A stretch of DNA of 64,000 nt from Chryseobacterium shigense (GCF_014207845.1 NZ_JACHLC010000001.1:744001-808000), one strand, 5' to 3'; positions 17,801 to 25,705 are shown, counted from the stretch's first letter. Notes: generated by a model not told the origin, from the sequence alone. Program-made: numbers and translations.

Positions 17801-18494
17801 CAGTGTAAAAGCTTTGACTTCCCATGTAGACTGTGTCATCCTGGAAGCCTCAAAAGCTAATGAATACCAGGTGATTGAATCCATTAAAAGTTATGAAGGA
17901 TTGGAAAACCTGCCCATTATTATTTTTACAGAGCACAGTTTATCCAAATCAGAAGAGCTTAAAATCAAGCAATACGCTGATTCCATTGTGGTAAAAACTG
18001 CCCATTCTTATGAAAGGATTTTAGATGAGGTAGGATTATTCTTACATTTGGTGGAAGAAAAAAATAATTCTGTTGAAACAGCACGCAATAAAGTTTTAGG
18101 ATCTCTCACCGAAGTCCTGAGCGGTAAAAAAATACTGATTACCGATGATGACGTCCGCAATATTTTCTCTTTGACCAAAGCCCTGGAAAAATACAAAGTG
18201 GAAGTAGTAGTTGCTATGGACGGAAAACATGCCCTGGAACAGATAAAAGAACATAAAGATATAGACGTTATCCTAATGGATATGATGATGCCTGAGATGG
18301 ATGGCTACGAAACCATAAGAGAAATCCGGAAAATGCCCGCTTTTACCAGGCTTCCGATTATTGCCATCACTGCAAAATCCATGATCGGGGACCGCGAAAA
18401 ATGCATCGTGGCAGGAGCTTCAGATTATATTTCGAAACCTGTGGATATCGATCAGTTATTATCCCTGCTTCGTGTCTGGTTATATGAAAGTTAA
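14895..18494 (+). CDS. CHASE3-HAMP-GAF hybrid histidine kinase with three receivers
   Basis: A 1199-residue membrane hybrid kinase. Membrane spans at about 11-31 and 177-199 enclose a CHASE3 sensor (LLDAETGNRGYQLTGRETFL). HAMP is about 200-255, GAF about 275-430, then a long glutamine/glutamate-rich coiled coil (about 432-522). HisKA follows with His535 (MSHELRTPLNSILLLSRL), HATPase about 640-750 (VLRNLLSNALKFT, GTGLGLSISREIARLLGG), receiver 1 about 813-930 (ILLDVQLPVKDG), receiver 2 about 935-1055 and receiver 3 about 1078-1195 (VILMDMMMPEMDGYE). Receiver 2 is degenerate: IVENN at the acidic pocket and VILEAS where the Asp should be. It is followed by 0 bases to the next gene. Confidence 0.94.
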   Translation: MPKKIIRNLQFGVGLSLLILIASSVASYVSIQKQMDHRESLSKSRRSITAVKDVLVALLDAETGNRGYQLTGRETFLEPYNRSLNEYGQAIERAKALDISDKKQLERLHALEENVKNNVDNLKQFVQNRKKGIVMTQEQILMSKTYMDKCRRIVRDFVQYEESQLEIKNRDLNRSSGTTVIFIIVSAIAAVVVTVFFYIKLRADLIRRENLEKQLRAKDLEISKRVSAIREIANRVANGDYSQKAVDNSQDDLGDLADSLNHMTDSLKKSFDKINKSDWRQKGLALLNESLVGNKSVKEASDESLNQLVSYGKCINGALYLFDEGILKLSTAFGLENTMKKTFEPGEGMVGQAFTSEKIQAYNNLNEDDFTVSFASSKIKINGILLVPVHADGHCIGIFELGSVSDFDEDRISYFAECSRNIGIALNAAKGREKEQQLLEETQAQSEELQVQHSELENLNTELEAQTQKLQASEEELKVQQEELMQANAELEERSRMLEEKNHLIAERNSEIQKKVEELALSTKYKSEFLANMSHELRTPLNSILLLSRLMAENPDENLNEDQIESAKVIQSSGSSLLTLIDEILDLAKIESGKMSLEYQDVIINDVVTDLKNLFNPVIQEKKIKFDVHIDGNVEKTIETDRLRVDQVLRNLLSNALKFTTEGSINLNITKDPKNNSFIIFTVKDTGIGIPEEKQAIIFEAFQQADGSTRRRFGGTGLGLSISREIARLLGGELTLKSKVNEGSEFSLVIPVTAVSEIVQPENDQHLVDVIRGDVEEIQNILEDTESPDVPVEILPIPEAIEDDRDEITAQDKVILIVEDDIHFAKALLKYARMNRYKGVVVVRGDYALSAAVQYHPQAILLDVQLPVKDGWQVMDELKSNAVTRHIPVHMMSVLQLEKESLMKGAIDFINKPMALDKMTDVFRKIEEALQKSPQKVLIVENNAKHASALAYYLSNFNISLSVENNVEDSVKALTSHVDCVILEASKANEYQVIESIKSYEGLENLPIIIFTEHSLSKSEELKIKQYADSIVVKTAHSYERILDEVGLFLHLVEEKNNSVETARNKVLGSLTEVLSGKKILITDDDVRNIFSLTKALEKYKVEVVVAMDGKHALEQIKEHKDIDVILMDMMMPEMDGYETIREIRKMPAFTRLPIIAITAKSMIGDREKCIVAGASDYISKPVDIDQLLSLLRVWLYES

Positions 18495-18860
18495 ATGATG
18501 AATAAGAAAATTTTAATTGTGGACGATGATCCACGGAATATATTTGCACTTAAGCTTACACTGAAATCCCGCGGATATCAGATTGAAAGTTGCATAAACG
18601 CTCAGGTAGCCTTTCAGATATTAAAAGAAAACCAGATAGACATTGTCCTGATGGATATGATGATGCCTGAAATGGATGGGTATGAAGCTGTAAAGATGAT
18701 CAGAAATACCCCGTCTATCAGTCAGATTCCCGTAATTGCCGTTACAGCACAGGCCATGCCGGAAGATCGCCAGAAATGCCTTGATGCCGGAGCACAGGAT
18801 TATGTATCGAAACCAATTGATGTAGACCAGTTAATTGCTGCCATAGAAAAGCTTTCATAA
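18495..18860 (+). CDS. Single-domain response regulator
   Basis: A 121-residue receiver domain without output domain. Phosphorylation site in VLMDMMMPEMDGYEAVK, acidic pair in LIVDDDPRNIF, and conserved Thr/Lys in VIAVTAQAMPEDRQKC and YVSKPIDVDQL. It is closely similar to receiver 3 of the preceding kinase, suggesting origin by duplication and a place in the same phosphorelay. Start is at the ATG-ATG directly following the kinase stop (18495); the second ATG would also work. It abuts the cheR-like gene with no spacer. Confidence 0.92.
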   Translation: MMNKKILIVDDDPRNIFALKLTLKSRGYQIESCINAQVAFQILKENQIDIVLMDMMMPEMDGYEAVKMIRNTPSISQIPVIAVTAQAMPEDRQKCLDAGAQDYVSKPIDVDQLIAAIEKLS

Positions 18861-19691
18861 ATGTTAGAGCCGAGCATTATAAAAGATGAAGAAGTAGAAT
18901 ACCTCATAAAAGATGTTTATGAGATGTACGGCTATGATTTTTCTGAGTACAGCAGGGCGTCCTTTAAACGCCGGGTAAACCGCATCTGCCTGATTGACAG
19001 GTTTACCAGCTTTGCAGAACTTAGATATACCATTATCAATGATCCGGAATATCTGAAACGCTTTGTAGAAGAAATAACAGTAAATGTCACAGAAATGTTC
19101 CGCGATCCGCATTTTTTCAAAACCCTCAGGGAAAAGATTCTGCCACAGCTGGGAACCTATCCGCTGATCAGGATCTGGGTGGCAGGCTGTTCTACCGGCG
19201 AGGAAGCCTATTCAATAGCTATATTGCTTAAAGAAGCCAATCTGTACCATAAATCACTGATATACGGCACAGATCTGAATCCATCCGTGCTGGAAACCGC
19301 CCGTTCAGGAGTTTTTCCGTTGCAGCAGATGAAAACCTATTCTGAGAATTATATCTTATCCGGAGGCAAAAAAGATTTCTCAGATTATTATACAGCCAAT
19401 TATGACAGTGTAAGATTTGATAAGAGCTTGCAGGAAAAACTGATTTTATCTACCCATAACCTGGTTTCTGACAGTTCTTTCAACAGTTTCCAGCTGATTA
19501 TCTGCAGAAATGTAATGATTTATTTTGATCGAGCGTTGCAGGAACGCGTCTTTCAACTTTTTGATAACAGCCTTGAAAACCTGGGCTATCTGGCACTGGG
19601 AGCAAAAGAAACCCTCAGATTTTCCAAACTGGACAGGAATTATCATCAGGTAGAAGATCAGCGAATCTGGAAGAAGGCGGAGCATATGTAA
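18861..19691 (+). CDS. CheR-family protein-glutamate methyltransferase
   Basis: A 276-residue S-adenosylmethionine-dependent O-methyltransferase of the CheR type. N-terminal helical domain about 10-75 (YEMYGYDFSEYSRASFKRRV), then the linker TVNVTEMFRDPHFFKTLREKILP, the SAM-binding motif IRIWVAGCSTGEEAYSIAILL, the YGTDLNPSVLETARSGVFP strand and the FQLIICRNVMIYFDRALQERVF motif; all key positions are intact. In chemotaxis it methylates receptor glutamates, but no receptor gene is in this cluster; the neighbouring kinase coiled coil is a possible substrate. Starts right after the upstream stop. Confidence 0.93.
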   Translation: MLEPSIIKDEEVEYLIKDVYEMYGYDFSEYSRASFKRRVNRICLIDRFTSFAELRYTIINDPEYLKRFVEEITVNVTEMFRDPHFFKTLREKILPQLGTYPLIRIWVAGCSTGEEAYSIAILLKEANLYHKSLIYGTDLNPSVLETARSGVFPLQQMKTYSENYILSGGKKDFSDYYTANYDSVRFDKSLQEKLILSTHNLVSDSSFNSFQLIICRNVMIYFDRALQERVFQLFDNSLENLGYLALGAKETLRFSKLDRNYHQVEDQRIWKKAEHM

Positions 19692-19699
19692 TTTTGACC

Positions 19700-20272
19700 A
19701 TGGAAGCAAAGGATACAAAAACAGAATTAGTAGTGATAGGAGGATCTGCGGGAAGCCTGCAGGTCATTCTTGAAATGCTGAAAAAATTAAAAACAGAGCT
19801 GGATTTTCCTGTTGTTCTGGTGCTGCACCGTAAGGCATATTCAACCAATATTCTGCAAACGCTATTGCAGCAGTTCATCTCCATTGAGGTGGTGGAGGTT
19901 GATGATAAAACTGAAGTTCAGAACAATAAAGTATATGTAGCCCCGGCAGATTATCACCTGCTGTTCGAAAACAAAACCATGATGTCGCTGGATTTTTCGG
20001 AAAAAATGAATTATTCGAGGCCGTCTATTGATGTTACTTTCAAATCTGCTTCCGAAGTATATGGAGAAAACCTAGTGGGAGTTCTGCTGTCAGGAGCCAA
20101 TGCCGATGGAGTGGAGGGGCTTGGATTTATTAAAGCCAATAAAGGAAAAGTATGGATACAGGAACCGGATACGGCAGAAGTAGATTATATGCCTAAACAT
20201 GCCCTGCAGGAAGTAGCCCATGATCTGATCATTCAACCGGATAATCTGGCAGATTATATCAATCAATTATAA
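19700..20272 (+). CDS. CheB-type protein-glutamate methylesterase, stand-alone catalytic domain
   Basis: A 190-residue enzyme corresponding to the CheB catalytic domain without the usual N-terminal receiver. The ATG at 19700 is preferred over a TTG two codons upstream. Catalytic triad: Ser16 in VVIGGSAGSLQ, His43 in LVLHRKAYS, and the Asp in LLSGANADGVEGLGFIK. The motif PADYHLLFENK is also typical. It would remove the methyl groups added by the CheR-like enzyme or deamidate glutamines. Regulation by phosphorylation must come from outside because the receiver is absent; the two stand-alone receivers nearby are candidates. It starts 8 bases after the cheR-like stop. Confidence 0.92.
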   Translation: MEAKDTKTELVVIGGSAGSLQVILEMLKKLKTELDFPVVLVLHRKAYSTNILQTLLQQFISIEVVEVDDKTEVQNNKVYVAPADYHLLFENKTMMSLDFSEKMNYSRPSIDVTFKSASEVYGENLVGVLLSGANADGVEGLGFIKANKGKVWIQEPDTAEVDYMPKHALQEVAHDLIIQPDNLADYINQL

Positions 20273-20308
20273 TATCATAACAACCCTAAGATTTAAATAG
20301 AAAAAAAT

Positions 20309-20674
20309 ATGAGTACAAAGAAGATTTTGATTTTTGATGATGACACAACTATTCTGGAGGTAATTACCATCATTTTTGAGGAGAATGGGTATCAGGTTGA
20401 AATTTCGGAAACATCTCATGATATTTTGGACAAAGTATCCAAATTTAACCCGGATGTTATTCTTATGGATAACTGGATTCCAAAGATTGGAGGGGTACAG
20501 GCAACCCAGCTTTTAAAAAGCCATGAAGAATTCCGGTCAATTCCGGTTATTTATGTAACGGCCAATAATGACATCGTTAGGCTGGCGGAAGAAGCACAGG
20601 CTGATGATTATGTGGCAAAACCATTTAACCTTGATGATCTGGAAGAAAAAGTAGCTAAATATTTACAGAAATAA
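20309..20674 (+). CDS. Single-domain response regulator, last gene of the signalling operon
   Basis: A 121-residue receiver domain. Acidic pocket IFDDDTTILEV, phospho-Asp in VILMDNWIPKIGG (the usual M-P after the Asp is N-W-I-P), Thr in VIYVTANNDI, and Lys in YVAKPFNLDDLEEKV. No output domain. It starts 36 bases after the CheB-like gene; a terminator follows 36 bases after the stop. It may receive phosphate from the two kinases and pass it on or act as a phosphate sink. Confidence 0.9.
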   Translation: MSTKKILIFDDDTTILEVITIIFEENGYQVEISETSHDILDKVSKFNPDVILMDNWIPKIGGVQATQLLKSHEEFRSIPVIYVTANNDIVRLAEEAQADDYVAKPFNLDDLEEKVAKYLQK

Positions 20675-20710
20675 TAGAAACCAGAACTGAAAGTGCCGTC
20701 TTTATTATAT

Positions 20711-20742
20711 AAATCCTTACATTGTTTGTAGGGATTTTTTTA
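20711..20742. terminator. Terminator after the signalling operon
   Basis: A 10-bp stem (20711-20720 with 20728-20737, one G-T pair), 7-base loop and T-run. It lies between convergent genes, and also overlaps the end of the minus-strand gene at 20744. Confidence 0.75.
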
Positions 20743-20743
20743 T

Positions 20744-21049
20744 TCAAATAATCTTTCTTTCAGGATGGGGTTCTGTTCCCTCAAAATGCCTGATTCTTTC
20801 TCGGATAAAATCAATGCTACATTTCCCGTTATTGATTTCAGTGATTAAAGCAGATAAAAACAGTTTCAACTCAGGATAAGAAAGTATTGTACTGGTAAAT
20901 GTAGCGGCAATGATGTTTTTTTTGGATACAATATTCTGTGTAAAGGTATATTCACCTTCCAGATCAATATTCAGATGAAACTGATTTTTTATACTGAAAG
21001 ATAAATACCGGTGTATCAGATCTATATTTTGTAACATATTTTCCATCAC
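20744..21049 (-). CDS. Hypothetical protein (101 aa)
   Basis: A 101-residue soluble protein (MMENMLQNIDLIHRYLSF...) of unknown family, with an alpha/beta composition and a basic C-terminal stretch (IRERIRHFEGTEPHPERKII). The ATG pair at its start makes the start exact only to one or two codons. It is convergent with the signalling operon and divergent from mug. No signal peptide. Could be a small regulatory protein, but nothing in the sequence shows it. Confidence 0.5.
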   Translation of the reverse strand: MMENMLQNIDLIHRYLSFSIKNQFHLNIDLEGEYTFTQNIVSKKNIIAATFTSTILSYPELKLFLSALITEINNGKCSIDFIRERIRHFEGTEPHPERKII

Positions 21050-21201
21050 AGTGTATTTATATGATATACAATAATATTTATGCCATAATTGTTTTTTTTA
21101 ATATTTTTTTTAATTGATAATCAGAGAGAATAGGTCTGGTTAACAGATATGTTAAAATAAATACTATCTTGCTGATACAGAAATTTCATTTATATCCAGT
21201 C

Positions 21202-21705
21202 ATGTTAAAAGACATTATTGCCAAAAATCTAACGGTTATCTTTTGTGGAATTAATCCCGGTTTAAAATCTGCTGAAGACGGGCACCATTTCTCAGGAAAG
21301 AGCAACCGGTTTTGGAAAGTTCTTCATCAGGCAGGTTTTACGCCTTTCCAAATTGAGGCTGTAAACGATATAAATATTTTAAATTTTGGATATGGGCTCA
21401 CCACTGCCGTAGCAAGGGCAACCTCCCGTGCTGATGAACTTTCAAAAAATGAATTTGATGATTCCCTTGAAGTTTTCACAGCAAAAATGAAAGAATTTCA
21501 ACCGAAATATATTGTGTTTCTTGGTAAAGCAGCTTATAAAGCGTTTTTCAAAAAAAAGGAAATTTCATGGGGCAGGCAGGCCGAAGATTTTTGTGGTTCC
21601 GGGGTTTGGGTTTTACCTAATACAAGTGGCCTTAACCGGGGTTTTACCCTTGATGACCTGGTAGATTTTTATAGCCAGCTTTATGGGGAAACTCAACAAT
21701 CCTGA
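21202..21705 (+). CDS. mug: G/U mismatch-specific uracil-DNA glycosylase
   Basis: A 167-residue DNA repair glycosylase of the Mug/TDG family, which removes uracil or ethenocytosine opposite guanine. The ATG at 21202 (MLKDIIAKNLTVIFCGINPG) gives the usual length. Active site motif GINPGLKSAEDGHHFSGKSNRFW holds the catalytic Asn, and the second motif WVLPNTSGLN is the intercalation loop. The middle NFGYGLTTAVARATSRADEL fits Mug. It is a single-gene unit between a convergently placed hypothetical gene and the peroxidase gene. Confidence 0.93.
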   Translation: MLKDIIAKNLTVIFCGINPGLKSAEDGHHFSGKSNRFWKVLHQAGFTPFQIEAVNDINILNFGYGLTTAVARATSRADELSKNEFDDSLEVFTAKMKEFQPKYIVFLGKAAYKAFFKKKEISWGRQAEDFCGSGVWVLPNTSGLNRGFTLDDLVDFYSQLYGETQQS

Positions 21706-21755
21706 GAAAAGAATTTCCAGGTTTAATACCTTTAGAACGTTATCTTCTTTTCAAT

Positions 21756-21788
21756 TTTGAAATGTATCTGCCAGATTTCTTATTTTTG
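21756..21788 (+). promoter_or_regulatory. Bacteroidetes promoter of the di-haem peroxidase gene
   Basis: TTTG at 21756-21759, 21 bases, TATTTTTG at 21781-21788, 17 bases before the ATG at 21806. Confidence 0.65.
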
Positions 21789-21805
21789 CCAAAACCCTGC
21801 TATCC

Positions 21806-22972
21806 ATGAAGAATGTCCTGAGCTGGATATTAATTACATTTCTTATCATTTCTCTTTTGAATAACTGTTTCAGTAACAGTACTCAAAGAGAGATCAGAGA
21901 AAAATCCTCATTCCTTGCTGAACTGAGGAAATTATATTCTTCCGGAGACCCTTCAAAATGGCCCAAACCGATTCTGGATCCCGAAGCCCGGCCTTATTTT
22001 TCCGAAATAGGGCATTTGCCGGAAACCCGGTTTCCTCCGGACAATCCTTATTCGGAAGACAAAGTATTGCTGGGAAAAACACTTTTTTACGATCCGAGGC
22101 TTTCAAAATCCGATCAGATCGCATGTGCCTCCTGCCATGATCCCGAGCTTGGATGGTGTGATAACCGGACTTTTTCTTTCGGGCACGACAGGCAGCTGGG
22201 TACAAGAAATGCAATGAGCATCCTGAATGTATCCAATGCGCATTCCTTATTCTGGGATGGCAGGGCTGCCTCTCTTGAAGACCAGTCGGAAATGCCTATC
22301 AGGGATGAAAGAGAAATGAACGGGCACATTGATCTCGCTGCCGGGAAAATTGCTAAGATTAAAGGATATGAGGCATTATTTGAAAAAGCATTTGGAGATA
22401 GAACAGTTTCAAAAGACCGGATTTCCAAAGCGATAGCCACTTTTGAAAGAACAATTAAAAGCGGAACATCCAGATTTGATCAGTTTATAGACGGAAAAGC
22501 AGACATTTATTCTGATGATGAGCTGATGGGACTTCATCTTTTCCGTACCAAAGCCCAGTGCATGAACTGCCATAATTCCGGTTATTTTTCCAACAACCGG
22601 TTTGAAAATGTGGGAACTTCTTTATTAGGTTCAAAAGAAGAAGATCTTGGAAGATATCTGGTTACCAAAAAAACAGAAGATGCCGGAAAATTTCGTGTAC
22701 CCGGGCTGCGTGAAGTATCAAGAACAGGTCCGTGGATGCATAACGGTTCTATGACGACACTTACGGAAGTCATCCAGTTTTACAGCAGAGGAAATCCTGA
22801 ACATTCTCAAAAACGGTCAACGGTTCATCAGGGAATAACGCTTACTTCCGAAAAATCAGGTTTTGTAAGGTTGTTGGATCTCACTGATGAAGAAATTACC
22901 CAGCTGGAAGCATTTCTTCGTACTTTGTCTACAAAACCGGAAAGGGTGTTGCCGCCTGCATTGCCACAGTAA
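21806..22972 (+). CDS. Di-haem cytochrome-c peroxidase family protein (MauG/CcpA-like)
   Basis: A 388-residue exported protein with two c-type haem motifs, C107-A-S-C-H and C252-M-N-C-H, the pattern of bacterial di-haem peroxidases that reduce hydrogen peroxide in the periplasm. Family blocks are PPDNPYSEDKVLLGKTLFYDPRLS, GTRNAMSILNVSNAHSLFWDGRAASLEDQSEMPI and KFRVPGLREVSRTGPWMHNGSMTTLTEVI. The N-terminus is a hydrophobic signal (WILITFLIISLLNN) ending near a cysteine, so it might be a lipoprotein, but the lipobox is poor. Proteins of this shape are often annotated as MauG-like without proven function. Confidence 0.88.
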   Translation: MKNVLSWILITFLIISLLNNCFSNSTQREIREKSSFLAELRKLYSSGDPSKWPKPILDPEARPYFSEIGHLPETRFPPDNPYSEDKVLLGKTLFYDPRLSKSDQIACASCHDPELGWCDNRTFSFGHDRQLGTRNAMSILNVSNAHSLFWDGRAASLEDQSEMPIRDEREMNGHIDLAAGKIAKIKGYEALFEKAFGDRTVSKDRISKAIATFERTIKSGTSRFDQFIDGKADIYSDDELMGLHLFRTKAQCMNCHNSGYFSNNRFENVGTSLLGSKEEDLGRYLVTKKTEDAGKFRVPGLREVSRTGPWMHNGSMTTLTEVIQFYSRGNPEHSQKRSTVHQGITLTSEKSGFVRLLDLTDEEITQLEAFLRTLSTKPERVLPPALPQ

Positions 22973-23072
22973 ATTAGTACTCATACAGACGGTAATTAAT
23001 GATTTATTGACTCAGAGTGTAAAGCTTTTTTGCTACATTTATAAAGCGGTAATCAGCCATAATAATCCATTT

Positions 23073-23861
23073 ATGAATATTGAACTTTTTTCAAAAAATG
23101 CTTTAGTAGGAGCAGCTACCCAGGGCATAGGAGCAGGAATAGCCTTAGAACTTGCAAAATGCGGTGCGAACGTAACAGTAATGGCGCGCAATGAAACAAA
23201 ACTTAAAGAGATCGTGTCTTTGCTGCCTGTCATCAATTCCGGTCAGAAGCATGAGTATCTGGTCGCAGATTTTTCCGATTTCGAAGAATACAGGAAAATT
23301 ATTACTGAATATTTCAGCCATCATTCCATAGATATCCTGGTTAACAATACCAATGGCCCGGAACCCGGCTTAGCACTTGATAAAAATGTGGATGATTATC
23401 AAAAGGCATTCGATCTGCTTTTTAAAACGGTTTGTGAAACAACATTATTGGCCCTGCCTCATATGATCAAACAGAAAAACGGGCGTATTATTAATGTTTC
23501 TTCACTGTCTGTAAAAGAACCGATCAATAATTTATCCCTTTCAAATTCTATCCGTTCGGCAGTGATTGCATGGGCCAAAACTTTATCCAATGAAGTGGCA
23601 CAACATCAGGTGACGGTTAATAATATTCTTACGGGGTATTTTGATACGGAACGTATTCAGAATCTCATCCGCCACGAATCACAGCAGACCGGTAAATCTC
23701 AGGAGGAAATAAAAAAAGCAAGGGAAAATAAAATTCCGATGAAGAGATTGGGTAAAACTGAAGAGTACGGTCATCTGGCAGCGTTTTTAGCATCAGAATA
23801 TTCGGCCTATCTTACCGGAACAAGTATTCCTTTAGATGGCGGATTGAATAATACTTATTAA
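23073..23861 (+). CDS. Atypical short-chain dehydrogenase/reductase
   Basis: A 262-residue Rossmann-fold protein. The ATG at 23073 (MNIELFSKNALVGAATQGIG) places the glycine-rich motif correctly; the frame is open further upstream but codes unrelated residues that overlap the peroxidase end. It departs from normal SDRs: the nucleotide motif is GAATQGIGAGIA, the NNAG motif is NNTNG, and where Y-x-x-x-K is expected it has S-N-S-I-R (NVSSLSVKEP keeps the catalytic serine). This matches the SDR subgroup described as lacking a perfect catalytic tetrad. It may bind a cofactor but not reduce by the usual mechanism. Substrate unknown. Confidence 0.85.
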   Translation: MNIELFSKNALVGAATQGIGAGIALELAKCGANVTVMARNETKLKEIVSLLPVINSGQKHEYLVADFSDFEEYRKIITEYFSHHSIDILVNNTNGPEPGLALDKNVDDYQKAFDLLFKTVCETTLLALPHMIKQKNGRIINVSSLSVKEPINNLSLSNSIRSAVIAWAKTLSNEVAQHQVTVNNILTGYFDTERIQNLIRHESQQTGKSQEEIKKARENKIPMKRLGKTEEYGHLAAFLASEYSAYLTGTSIPLDGGLNNTY

Positions 23862-23993
23862 CAAATATATTGATAATGATATTGTTATGTTTTTTTTAAC
23901 GCAAGGTTTTATATAGAGTAATGTTGAATTTTAAGTAAAGCAAAGGATCTGACTGCGTTGAAATGAAGCTGAATGGATATGCGCTTGCTTAGT

Positions 23994-24072
23994 CGAATCA
24001 ACTTGTTGACTCCGCCCTTTGTATCCCTTAAAGCTAAAGCATAAATAATAAACCTTTGCGTTAAAAAACATA
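23994..24072. repeat. Dispersed intergenic repeat, copy 2
   Basis: The region before the HTH gene repeats the layout of 6631-6710: GAATCAACTTGTTGACTCC (an inverted GTTGA pair), a CCCTTAAA-type stretch, then CCTTTGCGTTAAAAAACA. Similarity is clear in the tail and in the hairpin position, weaker between them. Confidence 0.5.
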
Positions 24073-24136
24073 AACCTTTATATTTAACTATCAATTAATA
24101 ACAGGAAAACGCCACAATTAAAATTGAATAACCCAA

Positions 24137-24679
24137 ATGAAAAACACGGTTAAAGTTTTAAGAGAAGAAAAGAATATGACCCAGACTGAGCTTGCTGAAA
24201 GATCTGGTATTTCTTTACGCACCATTCAGCGTATTGAGGCAGGAAATATTCCCAGAGGATTTACCCTGAAGGCTATTGCCCAAACTTTAGAGACAGAACC
24301 GGAAAATCTGATTTCCACAAGCGAAGAAATCTTCACAGTTGATAGGGCTAAATTAATTAATCTTTCTGCTTTGTCAGGACTTGTTATACCATTTGGAGGC
24401 GTTATATTTCCACTGATTTTAACTTACAGAACCAAAGATCCGTTCAATAAGGAACTTGGAAAAAACATTGTAGGTGTTCAGATTATTCTGGCCGTTATAG
24501 TTTCTGTTTTAATGATCGTAAGTCCGTTTATTCAAAAAGCATTGTCTGTAAAAACTCCTCTTTTTCTGATGTTTTTAATTGCATTTCTTTGTATCAAATT
24601 ACTGGTTATTATCAAAAACGGAATATGTTTGAATAGAAAAAATGATTTATGTATTAAATTGAAAACCAGTTTTTTATAA
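24137..24679 (+). CDS. Membrane-tethered XRE-family HTH regulator
   Basis: A 180-residue protein. N-terminal lambda-repressor-type HTH (residues 5-60: LREEKNMTQTELAERSGISLRTIQRIEAGNIPRGFTLKAIAQTLE), followed by three hydrophobic helices (INLSALSGLVIPFGGVIFPLIL, VGVQIILAVIVSVLMIVSPF, FLMFLIAFLCIKLLVII) like a DUF4870-type membrane part. Such proteins are probably one-component regulators held in the inner membrane, with the HTH in the cytoplasm. The C-terminus is basic. It sits before the aspartic-protease-like gene, 87 bases away. Confidence 0.85.
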   Translation: MKNTVKVLREEKNMTQTELAERSGISLRTIQRIEAGNIPRGFTLKAIAQTLETEPENLISTSEEIFTVDRAKLINLSALSGLVIPFGGVIFPLILTYRTKDPFNKELGKNIVGVQIILAVIVSVLMIVSPFIQKALSVKTPLFLMFLIAFLCIKLLVIIKNGICLNRKNDLCIKLKTSFL

Positions 24680-24766
24680 ATTCTGTCGTATAAATGACGT
24701 AAAGATGTCATATGTTTTTCGCATAAAAATTAAATACTAATGCTGAATCTTGCAAAAAATTTAAGC

Positions 24767-25705
24767 ATGAAAATATTTAAGAAAATTGCGCTATCATTAG
24801 TTGTCCTTATTGCATTATCATTACTGGGCGGTTACTTATATTTCAATAAAAAATTTACACCTCCTGAAAATAATCTGAAGGTTTCAGGTATTGCTCAGGA
24901 TATTAAAATACAATGGGATTCTGCTGATGGAAATTCTCTTGCGGCAGCTCTTCTTCCGATCAGGCTTAAAGGTATTGACAGGACTTTTTATATGCAATTG
25001 GATTCCGGTTCGCCAACTACTTTCTTTTACAAAAAACCACTGGAATCTATTCATAAAAAATTCCATGATAAGATTGAATTCAATAATCAGGAAAAGCAAA
25101 TCCCGCTACAATTCAGCACGGGAAGCATGAATGTAGCTTCTGATAATTTTGAATTGCTGGATTACGGAAGCGCTTTAAACCTTAATAACGACAAAGAAGA
25201 TCATATTATTGGAACCATCGGAACAGATCTTCTGGAAAAAAGAATTACTGTTTTGGATTTTAAGAATGAAATATGCTCGTTCCTGGAGAATTCTGATGAA
25301 AAAGATTGGGAAGCCCTTGAATTCAAAAAACGTAAAATTCTGTTTCCGGCAGCAGTTGGAAATCAAAAGCTGAAATTACTATATGATTCAGGAAGCAGTG
25401 GTTATGAGCTCATTACCAATAAAGAAGAATGGAAGAAATACAGGATTCCGGGAGAAAATATTAAAAAGGAAAAAGGCAATTCCTGGGGAAATATGCTGAC
25501 CGTTATTTCTGCCCCTGCCCAGCAAACCATTAAAATCGGAAGCAGTACTCTTGAACTTTCGGAAATCACCTACATAGAAGGAACCTCAAAAATGCAGAAC
25601 CTTTTAATGAAAACCTCGGGAATGCAGGGAATGATCGGGAATAAGCTTTTCCTGAATCATCAGCTTATTTTAGACTGTAAAAATGAAAAATTCAAAATAA
25701 AATAA
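24767..25705 (+). CDS. Aspartyl-protease-like protein, membrane-anchored
   Basis: A 312-residue protein with an N-terminal signal anchor (residues 5-26, LVVLIALSLLGG) and two catalytic-type D-S-G motifs, Asp79 in MQLDSGSPTTFF and Asp207 in YDSGSSGYEL. This is the arrangement of pepsin/retropepsin-like aspartic proteases with two active-site halves on one chain. The body should lie outside the cytoplasm. I chose the ATG at 24767 because it precedes the anchor directly; a start nine codons upstream adds LNLAKNLS-type residues. Substrate unknown. It could also be a non-catalytic binding protein, although both aspartates are kept. Confidence 0.78.
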   Translation: MKIFKKIALSLVVLIALSLLGGYLYFNKKFTPPENNLKVSGIAQDIKIQWDSADGNSLAAALLPIRLKGIDRTFYMQLDSGSPTTFFYKKPLESIHKKFHDKIEFNNQEKQIPLQFSTGSMNVASDNFELLDYGSALNLNNDKEDHIIGTIGTDLLEKRITVLDFKNEICSFLENSDEKDWEALEFKKRKILFPAAVGNQKLKLLYDSGSSGYELITNKEEWKKYRIPGENIKKEKGNSWGNMLTVISAPAQQTIKIGSSTLELSEITYIEGTSKMQNLLMKTSGMQGMIGNKLFLNHQLILDCKNEKFKIK

